Shown in pieces: positions 15,493 to 22,733 of a stretch of 53,561 bases of DNA. Location of the stretch: contig CALBGO010000131.1 in the NCBI GenBank assembly GCA_937894585.1, positions 1 through 53,561 of the forward strand, given 5' to 3'. Each line of letters begins with the position of its first letter. Position 1 is the stretch's first letter. The notes under the pieces are model-generated. The model ran no database searches. It had not been told where the DNA came from and was given only the letters and a program-made list of their open reading frames with translations. A program made the position numbers and the translations under genes. The DNA comes from an uncultured Eubacterium sp. Its GTDB lineage: Bacteria > Bacillota > Clostridia > Peptostreptococcales > Anaerovoracaceae.

Positions 15493-15688
15493 GAACGGCA
15501 GCTGCTTTCGAAAAAACGAGGATTTGAGCTGAAAATATCAAAAAGATGGCGGAGAAGGCAGGTGCGGGAAGAAAAGCAGAGTTTTTTCGGCGGAAAGAGA
15601 TACAGAAACTTCAGGTATACGACCTGAAGCGCAGGGTTAATAGCGGAATTTAAGAAAATCAAGATGATAAGAAAACTGGAGGACTGAA
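15493..15688 (+). other. Long 5' leader of csoR
   Basis: About 200 transcribed bases precede csoR without a supported gene; the frame at 15409-15627 crosses the promoter and is not credible. A perfect 8-bp hairpin, CTTCAGGT / ACCTGAAG (15609-15616, 15622-15629), has no T run, so it is not a terminator. Confidence 0.4.
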
Positions 15689-16000
15689 ATGAGTGAGAAA
15701 AATTCGTGTCCGGTATGCGAAAGCAGGACAAAGCACAGAGAAGGAGAAGAGTATAAGAATCTGATTTCAAGACTGAATCGTATAGAAGGACAGATTCGCG
15801 GCATAAAGAAAATGGTAGAAGAAGACAGATATTGCATCGATATCGTCAATCAGACAGCGGCAGTCAGCGCAGCAATCAATTCTTTTAATAAAGTGCTGCT
15901 TTCTGAGCATATTAAGTCCTGTGTGACAGCGGATATTAAAGCAGGCGGCACAGAAATGACAGAAGAACTGTGTGCGGTGCTGCATAAGCTGATGAGATAA
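15689..16000 (+). CDS. csoR: CsoR-family copper-sensing repressor
   Basis: 103 residues. After a CPVC-containing N-terminal tail the DUF156 fold is clear: LISRLNRIEGQIRGIKKMVEEDRYCIDIVNQ. The copper ligands C49, H74 and C78 (the C-H-C set, in RYCIDI and SEHIKSC) are all present, which separates copper sensors from nickel or formaldehyde members. GGAGG precedes the ATG. It lies 17 bp upstream of copA, and CsoR-like palindromes overlap the shared promoter, so autorepression and control of copA are likely. Confidence 0.93.
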   Translation: MSEKNSCPVCESRTKHREGEEYKNLISRLNRIEGQIRGIKKMVEEDRYCIDIVNQTAAVSAAINSFNKVLLSEHIKSCVTADIKAGGTEMTEELCAVLHKLMR

Positions 16001-16017
16001 CAGACAGGGGAAAGTAT

Positions 16018-18627
16018 ATGAAAAAAGAAAGATTTGAAGTAACGGGAATGACCTGCTCTGCCTGCTCTGCCAGAGTGGAAAAGACCGTGTCAAAACTTGA
16101 GGGAACAGAGAATGTGAGTGTAAACCTTTTGACAGGCACGATGCAGGTGGATTTCGACGAGAATGTACTCAGTGAAGAAAAAATTATCAGCGCGGTGGAA
16201 AAGGCCGGATACGGCGCGTCCGCGGCAGCATCCGCAGGGGCGAATGGCGGAGTCGGAGGTGTCAGAGGCGGCGGAGGCGAGAAAGGCGAACGGGACAGAG
16301 CATCTGCGGCAGCGCTTTCTGAAACAGAACATATGAAGAAACGGTTAATCGGCTCTGTCGCCCTTCTGATACCTATGATGGTATTTTCTATGGGTCCGAT
16401 GCTGACCGGTTCTCATCACGATATGGAGGCGCCTCTGACCAATATTCTGATACAGGTGCTGTTTCTGATACCGATTGTATTTCTCAACCGTAAATATTTT
16501 GTAAAAGGATTTCCCAGTCTGTTTCGGGGAAGTCCCAATATGGACAGCCTGATTGCCATGGGATCGGCAGCTGCAATTCTTTACGGCGTCTTTGCGATTT
16601 TCAGAATCGTTTCCGGCTATGAAACCGGAGATATGGCGCTGGTACATCGCTATGCGGGAGATATTTATTTTGAATCGGCGGCGATGATTCTGACCCTGAT
16701 TACCGTGGGAAAGTATCTTGAAGCCAGATCCAAGGGGAAAACCAGTCAGGCTATTGAAAAACTGATGAATCTTGCGCCGAAAACTGCGACAGTTCTGCGG
16801 GACGGACAGGAAATCGAAATCCTGTCCGAAGACCTTGTGAAAGGCGATATTCTGATTGTAAGACCGGGGGAAAGTATTGCGGCAGACGGGGTTATCTTGA
16901 GCGGAACAACCAGTGTGGACGAATCGGTGGTTACGGGGGAGAGTATTCCTGTGGAGAAACAGCCGGGAGACCGGGTGATTTCCGCAACGATCAACAGAAG
17001 CGGATTTATCAGAGTCAGATGTGATAAAGTCGGGGAGGATACCACCATCAGCAGTATTGTCCGTCTGGTTGACGAAGCGAGCGCAAGCAAGGCGCCGATT
17101 GCAAGGACGGCGGACAAAATTGCAGGTATCTTTGTGCCTGCGGTCATCGGTATTGCGGTTATTGCGGCAGCAGCGTGGATGATTGCCGGCTACGGCTTTG
17201 AGTTTGCCCTTTCCATAGGAATTTCCGTACTGGTGATATCCTGTCCGTGCGCCCTTGGTCTTGCAACGCCTGTGGCGATTATGGTCGGAACCGGAAAGGG
17301 AGCGGAAAACGGCATTCTGATTAAATCGGCGGAGGCTCTTGAGACGGCACACAGCATTGATACGGTAGTCCTTGACAAGACCGGAACGATTACAGAAGGA
17401 AAACCGAAAGTGACGGATATTCTGGTTCTTGCAGGAGAGGAATCTTCTTTGCTTGAGCTTGCGGCGGGTCTTGAATCCGGCAGCGAACATCCTCTTGCGG
17501 AGGCGATACTGGAATATGCGGAAAAACGCGGGGTGTCGGCTGCGGAAGCTGCGGATTTTGAGGCAGTGTTCGGAAGAGGTGTAAAGGGCCGTATCGGAGA
17601 CAGACTCTGCTTTGCGGGGAATCGACTGATGATGGAGGAAAGCGGTTTTGCAATTTCCGGTATTGAAGAGGATTTGAACCGTTTTGCAGACGAAGGAAAG
17701 ACGCCTCTGATTTTTGCAGGTGAGACACAGCTGCTGGGTGTAATTGCGGTTTCGGATGTGGAAAAAGAAACCAGCCGTATGGCAATCAAGGCTTTTTCCG
17801 ATATGAAAATCGATGTGGTGATGCTGACCGGCGACAATAAAAGAACTGCGGAAGCGCTGCGCAAACGGCTGCATATTCCAAAGGTTGTTGCGGAAGTTTT
17901 GCCGGGAGATAAGGAACAGAAGATTGCGGAGCTTAAGAAAGAAGGCCATCGGGTTGCTATGATCGGAGACGGAATCAATGATGCGCCGGCTCTTGCAAGA
18001 GCCGATGTGGGAATTGCCATCGGAGCAGGTACGGATGTGGCGATTGAAAGCGCCGATGCGGTTCTGATGAGAAACGATTTAATGGATGCGGTTACGGCTG
18101 TAAAATTGTCCAGAGCTGTGATACGCAATATTAAAGAAAATTTGTTCTGGGCATTCTTCTATAATGTGATAGGCATTCCGGTAGCGGCGGGAATCTGGTA
18201 TCCGATGTTCGGATTGAAGCTGTCTCCGATGATCGGCGCAGCGGCGATGAGTCTGTCCAGCGTGTGCGTGGTACTGAATGCTCTGCGGCTTCGCAGATTT
18301 AAGGTAAAGCGTCTGCAGGCGGAAAGCGGAACAGAAGCAGGCGTTTCGAAAGCGGAAAGAGCTGTTTCTGCGGAAGCAGTGAAGATAGAAAACAGAGAGG
18401 AAAGAAAAGAAAGGAATGGAAATATGAAATACGAACTGGTGATTAAAGGTATGATGTGTCAGCATTGTCAGAAGCATGCAAGCGACGCACTGAACGCTAT
18501 GGAGGGAGTAAAACTGGCGGAAGTAAACCTTTCCGCAGGAACTGCGGAAGTTCATGCCGAAAGAGAAATTTCTATGGACGAGTTTGCGAAAGTTATCGCA
18601 GACGCAGGTTACGAGCTGGTAAGATAA
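16018..18627 (+). CDS. copA: Cu(I)-exporting P1B ATPase with a C-terminal CopZ-like domain
   Basis: 869 residues. N-terminal heavy-metal domain with MTCSAC (C13, C16), a Gly-rich linker (about 70-100), then the ATPase: A-domain VVTGESIPVEK, membrane CPC motif (C409, C411), phosphorylated D453 in DKTGT, SEHPL, GDGINDAPALA, and Cu(I)-type YN...P and MSLSS in the last two helices. After a charged linker (about 770-802) a second metal-binding domain follows (residues 803-869) with MMCQHC. This second domain begins with an in-frame ATG at 18424 preceded by AAAGGA at ideal spacing. Exports Cu(I); co-transcribed with csoR. Confidence 0.95.
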   Translation: MKKERFEVTGMTCSACSARVEKTVSKLEGTENVSVNLLTGTMQVDFDENVLSEEKIISAVEKAGYGASAAASAGANGGVGGVRGGGGEKGERDRASAAALSETEHMKKRLIGSVALLIPMMVFSMGPMLTGSHHDMEAPLTNILIQVLFLIPIVFLNRKYFVKGFPSLFRGSPNMDSLIAMGSAAAILYGVFAIFRIVSGYETGDMALVHRYAGDIYFESAAMILTLITVGKYLEARSKGKTSQAIEKLMNLAPKTATVLRDGQEIEILSEDLVKGDILIVRPGESIAADGVILSGTTSVDESVVTGESIPVEKQPGDRVISATINRSGFIRVRCDKVGEDTTISSIVRLVDEASASKAPIARTADKIAGIFVPAVIGIAVIAAAAWMIAGYGFEFALSIGISVLVISCPCALGLATPVAIMVGTGKGAENGILIKSAEALETAHSIDTVVLDKTGTITEGKPKVTDILVLAGEESSLLELAAGLESGSEHPLAEAILEYAEKRGVSAAEAADFEAVFGRGVKGRIGDRLCFAGNRLMMEESGFAISGIEEDLNRFADEGKTPLIFAGETQLLGVIAVSDVEKETSRMAIKAFSDMKIDVVMLTGDNKRTAEALRKRLHIPKVVAEVLPGDKEQKIAELKKEGHRVAMIGDGINDAPALARADVGIAIGAGTDVAIESADAVLMRNDLMDAVTAVKLSRAVIRNIKENLFWAFFYNVIGIPVAAGIWYPMFGLKLSPMIGAAAMSLSSVCVVLNALRLRRFKVKRLQAESGTEAGVSKAERAVSAEAVKIENREERKERNGNMKYELVIKGMMCQHCQKHASDALNAMEGVKLAEVNLSAGTAEVHAEREISMDEFAKVIADAGYELVR
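18424..18627 (+). CDS. Possible internally initiated CopZ-like copper chaperone (67 aa)
   Basis: The last 67 codons of copA form a complete HMA domain (MKYELVIKGMMCQHCQ at its start), the size of free CopZ. The ATG at 18424 has AAAGGA at 18410-18415, 8 bases away, within a purine-rich stretch. Separate translation from the same message would give a soluble chaperone as well as the fused form. This is inference; the fused reading frame is certain, the internal start is not. Confidence 0.4.
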   Translation: MKYELVIKGMMCQHCQKHASDALNAMEGVKLAEVNLSAGTAEVHAEREISMDEFAKVIADAGYELVR

Positions 18628-18741
18628 GAAAAACCTGCGGCGGAGCCGGTCCTAAAGTGCCGGATAAATAAAATGACGGATACCGGGAACGAAAGACAAG
18701 CTGCAGAATGGGGTCCTGAAAATAGTAAGAAGAGAACACGC

Positions 18742-18795
18742 GGGGCGGACGGACCTTCTCAGAGAAGAGAAGTTTCGTCCGCCCCTTTGCTTTTT
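18742..18795 (+). terminator. Intrinsic terminator after copA
   Basis: GGGGCGGACG / CGTCCGCCCC, a 10-bp GC-rich stem with an inner CTTCTC/GAGAAG pairing, then TTTGCTTTTTG. Confidence 0.85.
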
Positions 18796-18818
18796 GTCCG
18801 CTTCTTTGTATTTTCTCT

Positions 18819-18847
18819 TTGCCAAAGAAAAAGGGGTGTGTTAGAAT
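18819..18847 (+). promoter_or_regulatory. Sigma-A promoter for the AI-2E family gene
   Basis: TTGCCA (18819-18824), 17 bp, TAGAAT (18842-18847). It lies between the copA terminator and the TTG start at 18895. Confidence 0.65.
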
Positions 18848-18894
18848 ATACCATATTTACAGGTGTTTTAATCGGAAAAGGGGGTATATGTAAT

Positions 18895-20130
18895 TTGGAT
18901 CTGAACAAAAAGAATTTAAAAACACTATTGATCCTGGCTTTTTCCTGTATTCTGTTTTATCTGGGGTTTAAAAATCTGGGTGCTGTACTTGGCGTACTGG
19001 GCAAGGTGATCGACATTATTTTTCCGTTCATCCTCGGCGCAGCTATTGCCTTTATTATTAATGTGCCGATGAGCCGGATTGAGTTCTGGCTGTTTCACAG
19101 AAACGAAAAAGTGAGAAAAGGAAGACGTCTGATTTCCTTTACCCTTACACTGCTTCTGGTAGTGGGGATTATTGTGGTTGCTATGTATATTATAATTCCT
19201 CAGATCGGTGAGACGCTGATGGTAATCGGCGCGCAGCTGCCGATTGCTTTTCGCGCGACCCAGAACTGGGTGATGGAGAATCTGGAATATTTTTCTTATG
19301 CAGATGAAATTTTTCAGCAGCTGTCGGTGGATTGGGGACAGATTATTCAGAAGCTGTCGGTTATCCTTCAGAATGCGGCGACTTCGGTATTGAACAGCGG
19401 CCTGGGTGTGGTAAACAATATCATCAATGCGGTAATATCCTTTTTTATCGGCTTTGTGTTCTCTGTTTATCTGCTGATGTCTAAGGAAAAACTGGCGGGA
19501 CAGGGAAAGCAGATTCTCTATGCGCTGTTTTCGGAAGGGACGGCGGATAAAATTCTCTATGTGCTGAGTCTGACGGCAAGAACTTTTTCCAAGTTTATTT
19601 CCGGGCAGTGTCTGGAGGCGTGTATCCTGGGCTTTATGTTCTTCGTGGCAATGACGGTTTTCAAAATGCCTTATGCGATGCTGATTGCAGTGCTGATTGC
19701 TTTTACGGCGCTGATACCTATGGTGGGCGCTTTTATCGGCTGTGCGGTCGGTGTTCTTCTGATTTTGTTGGTAAGTCCGCTGAAGGCGCTGATTTTCCTG
19801 ATTATGTTCCTGCTGCTGCAGCAGCTTGAGGGAAATCTTGTTTATCCGAAAGTGGTAGGAAATTCCGTCGGTCTTCCTTCTGTCTGGGTTCTCGTTGCAA
19901 TTACTGTCGGCGGCAACCTGATGGGCGTAGCCGGAATGATTCTTTTTATTCCTGTCTGTTCAGTACTTTATGCATTGTTTCGTCTCTTTGTCAAACACAG
20001 GCTTTCGGAAAAGAAAGTTGCGCCTGAAAAGTGGCAGGAAAAATCGGCTTTTGAGGAGAGTGTGATGCTGAAGAATTCTTCCGAGAAAATCCTGAATTCA
20101 GAAAGCAGCGGAGACAGAACCGGTGAATAA
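18895..20130 (+). CDS. AI-2E family transporter (TqsA/YtvI-like)
   Basis: 411 residues from TTG at 18895, which follows AAGGGGG and a good promoter; the longer frame from 18673 would run through the copA terminator and this promoter. About eight membrane segments in the family pattern: two N-terminal, a long amphipathic middle (NWVMENLEYF...), then the conserved FISGQCLEACILG, ALIPMVGAFIGCAVGVLL and LQQLEGNLVYPKVVGNSVGLPSVWVLVAITVGG blocks. Members export quorum signals or act as Na+/H+ antiporters, so the substrate is uncertain. Acidic hydrophilic C-terminal tail of about 45 residues. Confidence 0.88.
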   Translation: MDLNKKNLKTLLILAFSCILFYLGFKNLGAVLGVLGKVIDIIFPFILGAAIAFIINVPMSRIEFWLFHRNEKVRKGRRLISFTLTLLLVVGIIVVAMYIIIPQIGETLMVIGAQLPIAFRATQNWVMENLEYFSYADEIFQQLSVDWGQIIQKLSVILQNAATSVLNSGLGVVNNIINAVISFFIGFVFSVYLLMSKEKLAGQGKQILYALFSEGTADKILYVLSLTARTFSKFISGQCLEACILGFMFFVAMTVFKMPYAMLIAVLIAFTALIPMVGAFIGCAVGVLLILLVSPLKALIFLIMFLLLQQLEGNLVYPKVVGNSVGLPSVWVLVAITVGGNLMGVAGMILFIPVCSVLYALFRLFVKHRLSEKKVAPEKWQEKSAFEESVMLKNSSEKILNSESSGDRTGE

Positions 20131-20206
20131 GATTTCCTTTTGACACGACCCGACGAAAAATACGGAAGTTCGAGCCTTCCGGCATCATTTTTTCATAAAG
20201 AATTCT

Positions 20207-20242
20207 GCGTGCAGGACAAAGTTTGTTCCTACACGCTTTTTT
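20207..20242 (+). terminator. Intrinsic terminator after the AI-2E family gene
   Basis: GCGTG/CACGC plus AGGA/TCCT stem followed by six T. A weaker hairpin (GGAAG/CTTCC with TTTTTT, near 20164-20193) precedes it. Confidence 0.8.
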
Positions 20243-20325
20243 ATACTTTACAACGGTAAAAAATTAGAGTATGATAAGCCTTGTGGCATAATAATAGATG
20301 ACAAAGAACGATTCTGCTTCTGCAA

Positions 20326-20361
20326 GGTCAAATTGCCCTATAGGTGCAAAGACCTGCAATT
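20326..20361 (+). promoter_or_regulatory. Two mutually exclusive hairpins upstream of the 20521 gene
   Basis: Structure A pairs AGGTC with GACCT around TTGC/GCAA. Structure B pairs AATTGC (20331-20336) with GCAATT (20356-20361) around AGGT/ACCT. The same bases take part in both. It resembles a switching element but matches no riboswitch consensus well, and a promoter at 20436-20444 may exclude it from the transcript. Confidence 0.3.
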
Positions 20362-20435
20362 CTGCCGATTATATGAATTAAATAAAGTATATAGCAGACA
20401 AAAGTAATATTTTAGTAGAATAATGTTCGAAAGTG

Positions 20436-20444
20436 TGGTATGAT
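20436..20444 (+). promoter_or_regulatory. Candidate extended -10 for the 20521 gene
   Basis: TGGTATGAT lies 77 bp upstream of the ATG at 20521; no good -35 is visible. The rest of 20243-20520 contains no gene. Confidence 0.4.
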
Positions 20445-20520
20445 AGAAAATGTTCGCGGTATTTTAAGAATGTGAACCTTGCGTATCAAGGTAACCACAG
20501 ATAAAATTAGGAGAGCACAG

Positions 20521-21336
20521 ATGTATATTAAAGCAGACCTTTACATAAAAACCAAAAGAATGTCTACGGGAGAAGGCGGTCAGGTTCAGAGAACTTTCTG
20601 CTTTGACAGCGTCTATAAGCAGATGCTTCAGACCTTTGATATTCGTTTCGGGCAGTTTAGGCAGAAGCGCGGATATCAGGACGACCATTTTCATTATACT
20701 TTTACTGATCGGGAAACAGACTTGTCAGAGATTATCAGGCTGCTGGAAACATACAGAGAAAAGGCGTATATCAAGCTGCGGTTTTCGCGCGTTTATGAAG
20801 AAGGCGAGGAGGGCAGAGAAATCTCCTTACTGAATTCCTCAAAGGAGTTTTACTGCTACGAAGGAAAGAGTGATTCGGCCTCTGATTTTTTCGGGGCAAA
20901 CAGTTTCGAAAATAAGCCGACTGCTGACTTACAGGCGGAGGAGCAGGATTTTCTCTTTAAAAGCTGCAGTTTTATGAAAAATCCCGCTTTGAAAAAGACA
21001 GTTTGTTCCAGCTGCAGCAAGAAAGCTTTATGTACTTGTGTATGTCCCGGAAAGAAGCTTCGCGGAGGAAATTGTCAGAGAACGGCATCCTCACTGTCGG
21101 CGGAAAATTGTTCTGCGGGAAATGAGAAAACTTATGTAAGCAGAAGAGAAATTTGTTTTGCAGAAGACACCAAGGTGGGAATAGACCCTTATTACGGCAA
21201 GAAACATATTATGATCAGAAAACTCGTATTCAATCTTCTGTCCGAGTACGGACCGAAGTCCGGAAGTTTTGAGTCTTCGGATTTCCGTGAAGAGAATTTT
21301 ATCTCTGAAAAACAGCAGGCTGCCAGAGAAGAATAA
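20521..21336 (+). CDS. Unrecognised protein with a central cysteine cluster
   Basis: 271 residues from ATG at 20521 behind AGGAGAG; the frame extends to 20479 but without a ribosome site. I do not recognise the family. Residues 1-110 look like a compact alpha/beta domain (MYIKADLYIKTKR, FDSVYKQMLQTF, ETDLSEIIRLLETYREKAYIKLRFSRVYEEG). Residues 145-200 carry seven or eight cysteines, including CSSC at 162-165 and CTCVC at 171-175, a possible metal-binding knuckle. The C-terminus is charged. No signal peptide or membrane segment. Single-gene transcript ending at a perfect terminator. Confidence 0.75.
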   Translation: MYIKADLYIKTKRMSTGEGGQVQRTFCFDSVYKQMLQTFDIRFGQFRQKRGYQDDHFHYTFTDRETDLSEIIRLLETYREKAYIKLRFSRVYEEGEEGREISLLNSSKEFYCYEGKSDSASDFFGANSFENKPTADLQAEEQDFLFKSCSFMKNPALKKTVCSSCSKKALCTCVCPGKKLRGGNCQRTASSLSAENCSAGNEKTYVSRREICFAEDTKVGIDPYYGKKHIMIRKLVFNLLSEYGPKSGSFESSDFREENFISEKQQAAREE

Positions 21337-21399
21337 TTTGCGGCTTCTGTGAAAAGTATAAGTTTTATTGAAACGGATAACATATAAGTAAAGTAATAA

Positions 21400-21430
21400 A
21401 AGTGCGCGGAAAACCGCGCACTTTTTCTTT
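21400..21430. terminator. Bidirectional terminator between convergent genes
   Basis: Perfect 10-bp stem AAGTGCGCGG / CCGCGCACTT with an AAAA loop and T run; it serves the 20521 gene (+) and the membrane protein (-). Confidence 0.9.
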
Positions 21431-21450
21431 CTGCTTTTTGTCTATTTTTG

Positions 21451-22248
21451 CTAAATCTTCTTCGGCAGAGGAGCGACAATAACAAATCTTTTTTTCCAGA
21501 CCGTGTAAAGAAAGCAGGCTGCGGTAAAGGCAAGAAGAGTCAGGGTCAGCAGCGGGGCTGCCGGATTTACGGAAGTGTCGATTTTTCTCTGCCCGTATCT
21601 GAGGATAGAAAGCAGAATCAGACAGAACAGGCACATCAGAGGATAGAGCCGGAAAAAGTTATACTTGCCGAGAAAGCCATAAGTCAGCAGTGGTATCAGA
21701 ACGAAAAATGCAGAAACGCAAAGCTCTAAAAGTATGGAGCCGGTGATAAAAAGAGCTGGGATCTGCGCGCCGAAAGATGCCAGAAGAACTGCTGCTTCGG
21801 TCAGCAGAGTCAGTGTGGCGGCAATGCGGTAGATCCCTTTTTTGTCGCAGTAAAGACCGCAGAGGATAGAGCCTGTCAGCCATGCCGGAAAGGTTAAAGC
21901 GCGGCAGATCGAAAGAATTCTTTCGTCCAGCGTCAGATAAGCGCCGTATTCGAACATAACCTGATGGAGAGAAAAAATACAGGTTACGGCAGTCATAAAA
22001 AATACCAGCATCGGAAAGGAAGGGTTCAGTACATAGAGCTTTTCTTTTTGTACAGGGTTTCTGCGTCCTTCTGAGAAATACAGATAAAGAGCTGCGGAAA
22101 GAGAAACCGTACAGAGAAGAGGATTGAGATTTCCCCAGAAAAACAGGGAGATAAAAAGACCTGTCAGAAGACCGCGGCGGCATGTTTTTACACGAAATAT
22201 CAGCAGCGGAAGTGCAAACAGACCGGCGGCGAAAAAAATACTGTACAT
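21451..22248 (-). CDS. Hypothetical multi-pass membrane protein
   Basis: 265 residues with about eight hydrophobic segments and short loops. AAGGAGG precedes the ATG at 22248. The layout vaguely recalls half of an MFS carrier or the membrane part of some LuxR-type sensor proteins, but no diagnostic motif is visible and no DNA-binding domain follows. Loops are Arg/Lys-rich on the cytoplasmic side (VKTCRRG, CDKKGIYR, VWKKRF at the end). It is transcribed away from the GIY-YIG gene. Function unknown. Confidence 0.75.
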   Translation of the reverse strand: MYSIFFAAGLFALPLLIFRVKTCRRGLLTGLFISLFFWGNLNPLLCTVSLSAALYLYFSEGRRNPVQKEKLYVLNPSFPMLVFFMTAVTCIFSLHQVMFEYGAYLTLDERILSICRALTFPAWLTGSILCGLYCDKKGIYRIAATLTLLTEAAVLLASFGAQIPALFITGSILLELCVSAFFVLIPLLTYGFLGKYNFFRLYPLMCLFCLILLSILRYGQRKIDTSVNPAAPLLTLTLLAFTAACFLYTVWKKRFVIVAPLPKKI

Positions 22249-22329
22249 AAAGAGCCTCCTTTTTAAGTAGATACGGTTATAGTTTTTCTGATCATGGACA
22301 AAATATAACAGGTGATTTTTGTAAATGTA

Positions 22330-22338
22330 TGGTATACT
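22330..22338 (+). promoter_or_regulatory. Candidate extended -10 for the GIY-YIG/nucleotidase operon
   Basis: TGGTATACT ends 29 bp upstream of the ATG at 22368; the -35 region is poor. Confidence 0.45.
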
Positions 22339-22367
22339 GGAATTTGTAAAAAAAGGAGAAGAATCTT

Positions 22368-22733
22368 ATGAACTTTACTTATATGCTGCGGTGCGCAGAC
22401 GACAGTCTTTATACAGGCTGGACGACGGACCTTGCCGGAAGGCTAAGCGCGCATAACAGCGGAAAAGGCGCAAAGTATACGAGAGCAAGGCTTCCTGTGC
22501 GTCTTGTGTATTTTGAAGAATTTGATACAAAAGAAGAAGCTATGAAGAGAGAGGCTGCAATCAAGAAACTGACAAGAGCGAAAAAAGAGTGTCTCTTAAA
22601 ATGTTTTGACGCTTCTTCGCTGTCTGCCGTATGCGGCTCCGTACAGATTTTGCCACCAGGAAAAAACGGCGGCTGTAATGAAGCCCATTGGGGCGGTAAC
22701 GAAAATGATACAGAAAAGAGGGAGAAGATTTGA
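22368..22733 (+). CDS. GIY-YIG domain protein (YhbQ/YazA, UPF0213 type)
   Basis: 121 residues. The GIY-YIG core fills residues 3-85: TYMLRCADDSLYTGWTTDLAGRLSAHNSGKGAKYTRARLPVRLVYFEEFDTKEEAMKREAAIKKL, with the family's conserved Tyr, Arg, Lys-Tyr-Thr and E-A-x-x-R-E positions. A ~35-residue C-terminal tail beyond the usual domain length ends in a poorly conserved sequence. Such proteins are small putative nucleases of unclear role. AAAAAGGAG precedes the ATG. Its stop overlaps the TTG start of the next gene (TTGA). Confidence 0.88.
   Translation: MNFTYMLRCADDSLYTGWTTDLAGRLSAHNSGKGAKYTRARLPVRLVYFEEFDTKEEAMKREAAIKKLTRAKKECLLKCFDASSLSAVCGSVQILPPGKNGGCNEAHWGGNENDTEKREKI

Noticed and set aside
15409..15627. 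72-residue frame before csoR
   Set aside because: It overlaps the promoter and both operators and has no recognisable sequence.
16345..17949. 534-residue frame on the minus strand
   Set aside because: It lies entirely antisense to copA, whose motifs are intact; a composition shadow.
18673..18894. N-terminal extension of the AI-2E family protein
   Set aside because: It would cross the copA terminator and a TTGCCA/TAGAAT promoter; the TTG at 18895 has the ribosome site.
20326..20361. c-di-GMP-I riboswitch
   Set aside because: Only the GCAAAG loop and a GGTC/GACC stem resemble it; the rest of the aptamer core is absent. Kept only as a folding observation.
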